This document shows, in pieces, positions 36,249 through 47,200 of a stretch of DNA of 64,000 nt; position 1 is the stretch's first letter, and each line of letters begins with the position of its first letter. The stretch lies in contig NC_049988.1 of the NCBI RefSeq assembly GCF_000003815.2, forward strand, positions 13,862,626 through 13,926,625, read 5' to 3'. Source of the stretch: Branchiostoma floridae (taxonomy: Eukaryota; Chordata; Leptocardii; Amphioxiformes; Branchiostomatidae). The position numbers and the translations under genes are program-made. The notes beneath the pieces are model-generated. The model was not told where the DNA came from. It was given only the letters and a program-made list of their open reading frames with translations, and ran no database searches.

Positions 36249-36314
36249 CGTCTGGGAACCACAACCTCCCCGTGCGGGCCTACCGGGGAGTTTGTCTTCG
36301 AAGAGCGAGAAATA
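36172..36314 (-). other. UMAD1: UMAD1 exon with 5' UTR and start codon
   Basis: Acceptor TCTGTCTTCCCAG ends at 36315; donor GACAG|GTGAGG follows 36172. ATG at 36248-36246. A first exon at about 36621-36650 (ATGGCGGACTTGG|GTAAGT) splices to this acceptor out of frame with the main ATG, producing a 15-codon upstream frame that stops at TAG before the main start. Confidence 0.6.
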
Positions 36315-36608
36315 CTGGGAAGACAGAGAACCCATCTTAAGTTGTTTTGAATGACTTATAGTCACACAAAAGTGAGTTTAGTGAGTGCGTGTTTAAAAAT
36401 AGATTTGTGACTCAGTGTCAGGAAACTGCCTTAAATATTTGGTCAAAATTCTAAGCAGAATCGACTGTCACATCCAGTTTATGAAATTTTCCAATAGATA
36501 AGAGTACAGAGAATGAGTTTATGATGTTGTATACGCGAAGGAGTCCTAATAAAGATGACAAAATCGCGTTAAAATTCGTGCAAATCCTGAAAAAACACGT
36601 CAACAAAC

Positions 36609-36782
36609 TTACCCAAGTCCGCCATGTTTGATGTCATAGGTCACCGCGCATGTCGACTAGCCCGAAAATTTACGCGCCATTTTTTGCTTCAGGAGAGAGA
36701 GAAGAATTTGCCCAGCACGAAACCAACTCCAAAACCGACTTGTTCCGTTACCTGTGAGATTTAATTTTTCTAAAGGTTCTTG
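36609..36782. promoter_or_regulatory. divergent UMAD1/RPA3 promoter with a YY1-like element
   Basis: The UMAD1 leader candidate (donor at 36613) and the RPA3 start (36783) are about 170 bp apart on opposite strands. On the minus strand AAACATGGCGGAC (about 36619-36631) matches the YY1 core AANATGGCGG often found just downstream of start sites. GCGCCATTTT at about 36673 is a second, weaker ATGGCGC-type site. No TATA box is evident, as usual for such promoters. Confidence 0.65.
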
Positions 36783-38433
36783 ATGACGATGGGGGACGCG
36801 TTTGAGCAGCCCAGGCCGCGGGTGAACGCCTCCATGCTGCCGCAGAACATCGGGAAGTTCGTCTGTCTGATGGGGGAGGTGATGGACGTGAGTAGGCTCG
36901 CCCCCCTCCCACACTTCTGTGGAACAGATTTGAGATTTTATGAGTGTCAATGTCTTAGCATTTGTATTTCAGGACGGAAATCATTAGTATAATTCATCCC
37001 TTTATCACTTGTTGCAAATTTGTTATGTTCTATGTTATGTACATTCCTGTGTTCCTGTCCTGTAGTTGAACTCAATTCTTCCAGAAAAAGTTGTTTTCGC
37101 CGTCGTTAAGAAAAATCTGTAGAATTTGTTCACCTTTCCGAGAATGTATGCGCAGTGACAAGAATCACGGGTAATACAATATAGGGGTTGCATGGACTAA
37201 CGGCAACTTGTTTGATATAGGTATATAATGTGCCATGTTGTCCCCTCAGGTGGATCAGAACGGTCTGATGTTCGCAGTAAAGACAAGTGATGGACAGCGG
37301 GTACAGATCAACCTACCAGAGCCGGTAAGGGTCATTTCTGTTTGTTAGTTGGCTGGTATGGAAACTGGTCGTACCTTTTAGTTTAGTGCAATACAAGCTA
37401 TGTGAGACCAGCTGATTGGTTTGATACACAAAAACAGGTATCCCTAGCCTGGGTACATCCGGATAGTAGTTTGCTCCTATGTTTGCTTCTGCAATCTGTC
37501 TGGAGACCTATGCATTCAAACCTTTTGGTGGTGATATCAGTTTATGAGGAAAGTATAGAACGGGTTCTAGAGCACTTCTTCGATGACGACAGGCCTCCCA
37601 CGAGCAGACAGAGGACGTTTCGGATGTTGGAACGCCTGTTCAAGCAAGCTATTGAACCTTTTCCTTTATTTGCTGATGTGCAGGGACCAATCAGCGCCCT
37701 CCTACAGTACACGTACATAAGTGTATAATAAACATCTGAGCAAACTACTATCCAGATGGTACCTAAGCAGCGAGAGAAGTACACAGGAGAAAGAAGCATG
37801 TGGTGAGAGAGAAAAGACAGCACATGTGACCATTATCCGACGAACCAAGCGGATTACAGAGACAACAACAACAACAGGCTAGGGTACCCCTACTCTAATA
37901 GAGATGATATGTCTGTACTTGTATCATTGTCTGCTCCCTTTGTTCCAGCTAGAGGAGATGGTGGCAGGTACCATTGAGATCGTGGGGGAGGTGGCTAACA
38001 ACTGTCAAATCAACTGTCAGAGTTACATCCTGTTTGGGCAAGATTTCGGTTAGTTCATTATGTTTGTTTGTTTGTTTCTGCGAACATTTGTTTATTCATG
38101 AGCAGCTCAAATTGGCCTGCAGACCACTTTTCATGGAGGTCATGAGGTAAGAGTCAGATAAAACATAACAGAAATATAGATTACATCATTTAAGTCCAAA
38201 TCAATCTATCAACATGAACATGGTACATACTGTAGATCAAAAAAGCTACATGTAGTTCATATCCATTTGTTTTTGTCATGCTATTACTTGGATTAAAAGT
38301 GTAGTGATGCAAAGGATCATCATTAACACAATGATATCTCTTTGTTTCAGACATGAACCTGTACGATGAAGCCATCAAGCTGGCGGTGGAGCACAGCAAA
38401 TTCTATCCCCTAGCAGACAGTAGTACCTTCTAG
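36783..38433 (+). CDS. RPA3: RPA3: replication protein A 14-kDa subunit, 120 residues, 4 exons
   Basis: Exons 36783-36887, 37250-37324, 37949-38048 and 38351-38433, all GT-AG and in phase (105, 75, 100, 83 bp). The predicted protein has 120 residues against about 121 in human. Family matches: RPRVNASMLPQNIGKFVCLMG (split across this sentence as start RPRVNAS and LMGEV), the FAV...DG strand of the OB fold, VGEVANN, and the C-terminal LYDEAIKLAVEHSKFYPL. RPA3 is a single OB-fold protein that forms the trimerisation core with RPA1 and RPA2 on single-stranded DNA in replication and repair. Start: ATG 36783 gives MTMGDAF; ATG 36789 is equally possible and costs two residues. Downstream AATAAA at 38892-38897 is a candidate poly(A) signal. 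It is divergent from UMAD1 and convergent with MIOS. Confidence 0.96.
37447..37768. mobile_element. TA-flanked foldback MITE, copy 3
   Basis: Begins TA|GCCTGGGTACATCCGG and ends CCAGATGGTACCTAAGC; it shares TTTTGGTGGTGATATCAG and CCAATCAGCGCCCTCCT with the copies at 17790 and 28181. More diverged at its right tip. Lies in RPA3 intron 2. Confidence 0.8.
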
Positions 38434-40655
38434 GTAACTAACACAACAGTCATTTGGACCATTGTAAACCATACACTAAGTGTAAGAACAAAATATTGAA
38501 TTTGCCTGTATACTGAAAAGATGGAAGTCTGCAATTTTGATAGATTGGACTAAAATTCTAATCATTTATGGTAATAATGATGAAAGGGAGGGGTTTTTTT
38601 TGGAGGGAGTGTACTTTAAGAAACACAAAGTGTTCATAATACAGTATGTATACTAAATATGTAGAAATGTTTTCATGAAGTCAATCTGTAATACTCTGTG
38701 TATAAAATGTGCAGAAATGTTTTCATTAAGTTACCATAGGAAGGCATCTGTATATTAGCTGGACAGATCATGCAAAGAGCATGCTTTGCAGTCTTATTAA
38801 TTACATTTCGAATTTGATTCAAAGTGTAAGATGTGCATTTGTACATGTAAGTCACAATGCTTACGATGACAAGTCTTTTAAGTCTGAAAAAAATAAAACC
38901 AAAGACATGTCATGGACTTAAAGCAGTTTTATTGCTCAATTATTTCTGTACACTATATTCTATTCAACTGATTTTACAAAATAGCTCTTTATGTTTATGT
39001 TCTTGTAACTTCAGAGACCTATGGTCTTCCACAGTATATATTATACATACCTTACCATTCACATAGTACTTAGTTGGTTGGTCTTTATTTCATGGTTGTT
39101 CATGTCTATTTTATAACAGCACAGGAATTCATACATTTACCAGTGTAAAAGGTTTCAGTTACTGCTTGTGCTACAGTCTAACATTTTGTCACTGTATTAT
39201 GTTACTATATTTAACATAACTAATGACATGCAGCAAGACAGCAAAGTCCTAGAAGTGGTCATATTACTTCTTCCAATATTGTATTGCTGACTACATTGAT
39301 GCTTTTCTGAATATAAATATTATAGTTGGGCCAATTTGAATCACTTTGCTTGAGTCATATTTCATTCTAATAATATTGAATTGCAACACCAACAAAACTA
39401 ATATGTTTTACCAGTCATGTGTCTGCAACAATTCACTCTTACCACTTATTTCGGCATGTAACTTCTCAAACCGCTGCATAGTAGTACTTCTTGCCATGTA
39501 AAACCATGACATCTTACCAACATTGTATGGGACATTCACAATACTTGAGAGTAAGGCCATATTGATTTGGCAATATGGATGACATATGTACAAAAATCAA
39601 AGAAAAAGCATTCCACTGTGAATGATATAAAGCGGCTGTAAAATGAGAAAATATTGAAAAACAGATACTCATGTGATAATTTCATGCCAAAGTAAATTTC
39701 AAAGTCAAAGAAGAAGAGGTGAAAGAACTGAATGAAAATCTCTTGCTCGATACTCTTGTGTGGTTTTGTAATTTGTTCAACCTTCCAGCTGACCACTAAG
39801 ATTTCATACTGAAGGCAACTTTATCTTTGGCCAAACTTTTAAGTTATTCACACAGGAGCATTGGGGTTCCTAGAGTATATGTCATATGTCTTGCAGTAGA
39901 TTCTGTGCAAACTATATGAGGCTTCCACCAGACTTCTGTATTGGCTACATATGAAAAAATAATCTGAACAAGACATCTCACTGGCCTTTTAGAATGGTAA
40001 AATTAAGACTGATATCCTCTAGACTTGGCAGTAGGCCCTAAGTAGAAATGGTTGGGTAAACAAATACTGCTGATACATCCGAAAATAATTTCATCAGGTT
40101 GGTAGATCATAGGATATAGGAGTTTTCTTTTACACCACCAGTTGATCTCACCTTCCTGACATTTCGATGTCTGTCAGACATCTTCCTCAGAGCTTCTCAC
40201 TCACTCTCCGGTTCTGCTTCTCGCCACTATATGTAGCCGATGCTGATACATGAATTTAGATTTTGACAAGCCTGACAAAAGGTTTCCTAGTTTTTCATTT
40301 GGTACAACGTTTACTATAGCTGCACATTGAAACTTGGCAATGGTAAGACTTGGACACACATACATGGAAGGCCAGCTCTCCTTGTCACATTATCATGTCT
40401 ACATTTTTTTTACAAAAGTTAGTAGCTACATGCTGGGCTCGAAATACCAACTTCATATGTAGATGAGTGCAGGAATTTCTTCTGTCTACCTGCACCAGTC
40501 TAGGTAAATACCTTGTTTTCTACACATGTATACTAGTCTATCATCCGTGATATACTAAATGAAAAGTTTAAATGTTAGATGGTTACATCTCTGCACTATA
40601 TAGGTCATTTTGCATGTTGGGGCCCGGTCACATTCATTGTACGCTCACAAACTGG
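38434..40655. other. RPA3 3' UTR and intergenic DNA up to the gap
   Basis: No exon recognised. At about 40136-40205 a segment reading, on the minus strand, GAGGAAGATGTCTGACAGAC followed by ATCGAAATGTCAGGAAGG resembles a dispersed repeat tail seen in many invertebrate genomes; the family is not assigned. Confidence 0.5.
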
Positions 40656-41169
40656 NNNNNNNNNNNNNNNNNNNNNNNNNNNNNNNNNNNNNNNNNNNNN
40701 NNNNNNNNNNNNNNNNNNNNNNNNNNNNNNNNNNNNNNNNNNNNNNNNNNNNNNNNNNNNNNNNNNNNNNNNNNNNNNNNNNNNNNNNNNNNNNNNNNNN
40801 NNNNNNNNNNNNNNNNNNNNNNNNNNNNNNNNNNNNNNNNNNNNNNNNNNNNNNNNNNNNNNNNNNNNNNNNNNNNNNNNNNNNNNNNNNNNNNNNNNNN
40901 NNNNNNNNNNNNNNNNNNNNNNNNNNNNNNNNNNNNNNNNNNNNNNNNNNNNNNNNNNNNNNNNNNNNNNNNNNNNNNNNNNNNNNNNNNNNNNNNNNNN
41001 NNNNNNNNNNNNNNNNNNNNNNNNNNNNNNNNNNNNNNNNNNNNNNNNNNNNNNNNNNNNNNNNNNNNNNNNNNNNNNNNNNNNNNNNNNNNNNNNNNNN
41101 NNNNNNNNNNNNNNNNNNNNNNNNNNNNNNNNNNNNNNNNNNNNNNNNNNNNNNNNNNNNNNNNNNNNN
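40656..41169. other. assembly gap (514 N)
   Basis: Unbroken run of N. The last exon of MIOS, which should encode the final zinc-binding cysteines and the stop (about 20-30 residues), is not found on either side and is probably inside the gap. Confidence 0.99.
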
Positions 41170-41240
41170 AACAGCCCAAAATAACATGAATCAGGCCTGT
41201 TCCACATGTGAAATACAAAAAATGTAGGTATTTTTCCTAC

Positions 41241-44200
41241 CTGAACCATTCCATCATGTGGTCTGCATGTCCTCCATGCTCGCAGGTCTGACACCAGGTG
41301 AACCAGCTCCCAAACTTGTTCTGCTTCGCTTCTTTAGAATAATCTGGGAGCAAAATACATGGAGGTTAAATACAAAGATATGTGTCCCTCTCAGTTACAT
41401 TCTCTTCAGAATTTTTTTTAGGAAGAGACTTCAAGCACAGTTAATGGAAAGAGCCGGAAAAAAACTGCAAGAAAAAAAGCAAAACGTAACCCTCTCTCAT
41501 ACTTATCAATCCAACAGGCATACTGAATTTGAATCTAGCAGTGTATTTTCACTTTGTACTGAATCTATCAATCTTTAATAAATCATCTATGAAGAAAAAT
41601 GATATCAAATCAAACCTATTCCAATGTTGCAATTTGTGCCATACATGAATGTTATCAATAGCATCACACTAATCCTTCTTGAATCACAAATACTATCTAT
41701 AACCCCTTCCTTACCTTGCTTTTCTTCCTTGTTGGGTTTAGCAGCATGATTAGTGCCTGATGCAGTTCCCATGTTCATGAGACAGAGGGCGCACCGTGGC
41801 AGCGGTTTTCTACACCCAGGACAGCTACTGATCTGTGAGGGAGACGTTAAGGTCATTATCAGGAAATCAAGGTCCTCATAATGGTAAGGTAACAGGGTTC
41901 AGATAGGTATTATATATTATATTTCATCCCCCATTACATTTGCTTCTGAGAATAATTTGATTCTTGAGATAATACAGGACATAAGGGCCAAATATATTCT
42001 AAAATTAACATGGAAGCAACCTTTGGGGAAAACTGGAGCCACTGGTACATGAAGAATTCAATGGATTCTAGGCTGCAAGATTTTGTATATCTCTTTTGAA
42101 GAAACATTTTGTCACAGAAAAATTAAATTTATCCTCCCAAGTTCACCCTACACTACAAAAGGCATGACTCAATGGATGCTGTCGCTGAACAGTGAAATAT
42201 TTTACAATGTGTACCTCTGTGCTTTTTTTGGTCTCATTTCTAGAATAACCTAGTATACATACCTTGGACTTCTGCGGACTACCATAGCGCATTCCCATAG
42301 GTCGTCCTCTTGCCCGTCCTAAAAGTACATTGACAGAACAAAGTCAGTATCTTAATTAAGAAAACAAGACTGCGACCCATCAAGTGACAGATAATTATGA
42401 CCTTCAAGACAAATATATCAGAATAAGTTTTAAAATAAAGGCCACCAATCTTATTTTTTACTTGGTCATTGGACTGAATGTAGTCTTGATTTCCTCCAGA
42501 CTTTGTTTTCATATTCTTGCTGAATTTATACTATAGATAGTCTAACAACCAAGGTAATAGAATGGTTTGGGCCATAATGCCATAGAAGAAGCACAACTAC
42601 ATGCACCAGTTTCTTTCAGATCATGTGCACAAAAGCAACCATGTCCAGTTACAAGCCACATTAAAACAGTCCCCTCCATCGTTACATAGTCATCAATGAT
42701 CACTGGTGAACGTCATCAGACCTGAAGCCAGCATGTTGGAGGAGACAGACTTCCCGCAGAAGTTGCAGCTGACGAAGACCTGCTGCGGGGGTTTGACGGC
42801 CGGGTCGATCAGGTTCCTGTGGACGTCGAACTGCGCCCGCTGGTGCCAGAACCGCCACGAGTCCAGCAAGCTGCGGTAACTGTGCAGATTGGAAGTGTGA
42901 TTGATTAGTATAATTTAAAATGCGATTCAAAACAATAAAAAGTGTAAATTGGAGTGATCTCATGCCAGGTTGGCTCCCTAAAGACCTAGGCCTACAGTTA
43001 AGTTTAATGTCAAAATGTTTGGTGTTTCTATTTTTGTTGAGACCTCTCCATTGCAAAATCATGACAACATGAATCTATACTACTACTACTACTTCTACCA
43101 GTATTGTGCCACAAAATTGTTTCACCCGCAACCTTAAAACATCTCGAAAACCTTCTTGCACCCCGTACTGCAAAATTAAGTCCCAGCAACAATCAATGGA
43201 CTTACATCAATCTTCCCCTGGTTGTGACAGACCTACATGTTCATCAGACACAGAAATTTCCATAGCTCAAGAACATGAACAGTTCTGTTAAGTCGTACGC
43301 AAGCTGGGTGAGTGATATCATCTGGGTTCATGCAATAAAGTCCTTGCCCTACCTCTCTATCCACTGCTGCACGCGGGTGTCCTTTGACACGTTGCTGGGG
43401 CAGGCCTGTACCATAGCAAGGCAGGCAGTCTGCACGTTCGCCGTGCACAAGGTTCAAACAAACAAACAAGTAAACAAACAAACAAACCTCTCTATCCACT
43501 GCTGCACACGGGTGTCCTTTGACACATCGCTAGGGCAGGCCTGCACCATGGCGAGGCAGGCTGTCTGCACGTCCGCCGTGCTGTTCACATAGTTCTCCAG
43601 CAGGTCAATGCCGTCCTTGGTCAGCCCGGTCAGCAGGATTCCCTCCAAGTTCCCCTTCTTCACCATCTCACAGGTCAGCTCATCTAGGTACTCCACAAGC
43701 TGGGGATAACAGCATGGTTTCATTTACAACAAATACATGTACATAATAGGATGTCAGCAGGATTCCCTACAGGTTCCCCTTCTTCACCATCTCACAGGTC
43801 AGCTCATCGAGGTACTCCACAAGCTGGGGATAACAGTATGGTTTCATTCACAACAAATACATGTACATAATCATTGTTTCATTCACAACAAATACATGTA
43901 CATAAAAGGAGGTCAACAGGATCCCCTCCAGGTTTCCCTTTTTCACCATTTCACAGGTCAGCTCATCGAGGTACTCTACAAGCTGGGTACAACACCATTT
44001 TTTCATTCACAACAAATACATCCAGATACTCCACCAGCTGGGGACAACACCATTATTTCATTCACAACAAGTTCAACAAACAGGGGGCCCAAAATTGACC
44101 CTCATCAACACACTATAACCACCTACCCACCTACCAAATGACACGAAAATCCCTCCAGCGGTTCTTGAGATATATCCCCATTCATCTCTCAGCACCAAGT

Positions 44201-47200
44201 AGTATGGCCAAAACAATACCTCCATTACATCCCTTAAAAACTTGGTCTCTCCCCATTGATAGAAAACAATTGGCATTTTAGTATTTGCCTACAATATAAA
44301 TAAGAGCTCTAATTGCCTCCAAAGAAGAATGAATTTTGTAGACTTCAGTTAGGAAACACAAAGCTTCCAGAAATGGTGTCTCTAGCAATTAACTACTTGC
44401 CAAAAAAGAAGATTGATAGCTACTTCTTTGTATTCAGTTGCATTACATTTGCAATGAACGTTTTTTTTCAAAAACTTTTTAAAACAGTGACTTACCCGTC
44501 CATCAGGGAGGAATGTGCAGGCAAAGGCCACTCTGTCCTGGATGAAGAGGCCTGACTCATTCTGCAAGGGCAAAAACAAGATCATGTCAGTCTCAACCAT
44601 TCCTCCTATTAGGAGCTGAAAGTCAATATGCTGCGTTATTGGTAATATCTTCATATCCGTTTCTACCTCAAAGGTCAGCCCTTCATAATAGCATGTCACA
44701 TGCTAGTAGACAGTCTTGTCAGTCAAACCAAAAACATAAAAGGCAGGTACCTTTTTTGCTCTTCATGCAAAGAATTATAGACTAACACACTTATTGTAGA
44801 TCTGATAATCAATCAACTGGTTTTCTATAGTGAGCAGTAATAAATGTACCCAATGTACATCTAATGTAACTGTTTTTTTTCTGACGTTTTGGTGGTGTGT
44901 TTTGTCACAATCCTCTATACTGTACATAGTTACAGGATTGCAAAGATACATGTATGCTGCAATTTTGAATTGTTCTAAGTTGAAAGACGATTGTGATCTA
45001 CTAGCTACTTGAAAAAGTGACAAATGAAGAAGATAGTAACCAAACTAGCGGTACTAATACTGTAATTCCTGATTTTTTCAATGTACTTTTATGTTCACAG
45101 TTTTCACGGTGACGACTGTAACGTGAACTTATCATTACAGATAACAAATAATACAACAGACTTTTTCATACGCACCTGCTGCCACCTCGAACCTTTAGTT
45201 CCAAGAATAAGTTAAATTTTCTCAGACCGTGAAAGTTTGGTACCCAGAAGACAAAGTGAAATACATTAGTATGAAACAAAAGGTTATAAAAGGCCATAAC
45301 TCACCAGCACATCCTGGAAGCCCTCTGCCTCCTCTGTGAGGAAGGCGAACATGGCGCGCAGGTAGGGGTGTCCCAGCTGGGTCCGCAGGGACCCGCACAT
45401 CTCCCGCCACAGGGTGTTCTTCTCGTCTGTGTACCCCGACAACGCCATGGCAACAACGTTCAAGTTCAGGTCCCCAGCTGCACAGGGAAAAAACAACATC
45501 TGTGTACCCCAACAACACCATGGCAACCACGTTCAAGTTCAGGTCTCCAGCTAAACATGGAAGAAAACAGCATTATTTGTGTGCTCTGAATGGTTCGGGA
45601 GGCAATATACTAGTGGAAAACCTAAAGTCAAGTGCACACACTTATGCCACATCTTCAGAAAGGGTGCTGGAGCTGCATAGTTCCTGCATAGAAACTTTAT
45701 TCAAGCCCACACGCATACATGTTTTGCCAGGTGTGGCTTCTTCAGTGATAGCTATATATAGGAATTAACAGAAGTACAAAGTGTTCTGGCCTTTATAAGC
45801 CAGGTGCAATATGCCCTAGATAGGGCCTTAAACAATCACACCTGAATGGTGGTGGAAAGTAGTTATGGAGGGTCCCCTAACTGAACTGATGAAAACAAAT
45901 TTTCATTGGTCATTATTGCTCTGAATGAACAACTAATTGAAGATAGTACTTCAACATGAAAATTCATCAACCAAGGAATAACAGTCTGGTTTAAGACAAC
46001 TAAGTTGATGAGTCACGTCGAAGGGTGATTATACCGGCTATATACATTTTGTAAATATAGATACAACAGGCCTACCATCCTCGCTGTGTGCGGCACTTGT
46101 TGCTCCCTTGTTCAGGGTCTGGATGGCTCGTCGGATCTTCAGGTTAAACAAGGCTATAGCAGCAGCTCGCTCGTATTCACCCTCACCCTCAAGTCTGCAA
46201 GAATGGATACAGAGTTTAACACATACAGACAGAAAATAGGGGCTAGCACTATGGCATGAATGACTTGTGAATTTACTTCTGTTTGTGAGTTGTATGCTTT
46301 AATAACAACTGGATTTGGACTCTTGGTGACCCTTTTTAACATTGCTTCAGATTCAATTTTTTACACACACAAACACACACACACATGCACACACACAGTG
46401 ACACACACACAGAGCATAGGAAGAAGCTTAGGTATATAATCATTAAAGGTAAAAAGAATAAAAGTAGAAAGAGTTCATCAATGTATCAGTATTGTGAAGG
46501 CAGAAAACAAGCGTGTATCAACTATCATGACTGATTTTGTATAGTGAAAGTCTAGGTACCTTTCCAAATGGTCCTCTAAAGCGCGGAACTCTTTCTCAAA
46601 GTTCCACCCACACAGCTGCAATGCTCGTGACCTAAGTAGATAAATGGACAATGGATTGAAATAAAATTACCAGGTTAACAGTCTACTACTGTACAAGATA
46701 TTTTTTGTATGTTTCTCAACAGCTACACCAGACTAAATTTGTTTTACGTTATGCAACATTAACATTTTTCATCATCCTTGGCCTTACATCTTACTACGAC
46801 TGAGAAAGGAGGGCAACTGATTTTTTTTTGGAATACGGTATTCCGGGTCTTGCACAATGAGTTAAGAGAAAATACTTCAGTCTATAAGCCATGTTCGATG
46901 GTAAAAAATGAACTGTGTGACCAGCACCAAGCCACCACCGTCAAAAACAACAAAGTTGACATCCCAAACCTGTCTGCACTGACGAAGGAACAAATGGATT
47001 TCCTGCCATCAACAAAGCGTCTGAAGTAAAGAGCACTGCACTGAAGCAGGTGCTTTTAATACCATCACCATGGTAACCATCACCATGGTTACCATCACCA
47101 ACATGACTTCCATCATCATTCCATGGCTACCGGTAACTGTCATCATTGATAAAGTTATCTTCAACTTCAAGTTAGGTTTTTACTTGATTTTTCTTTCCAA

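Noticed and set aside
40572-41294. Six overlapping open frames of 180-229 codons
   Set aside because: They are almost entirely N translated as X across the assembly gap.
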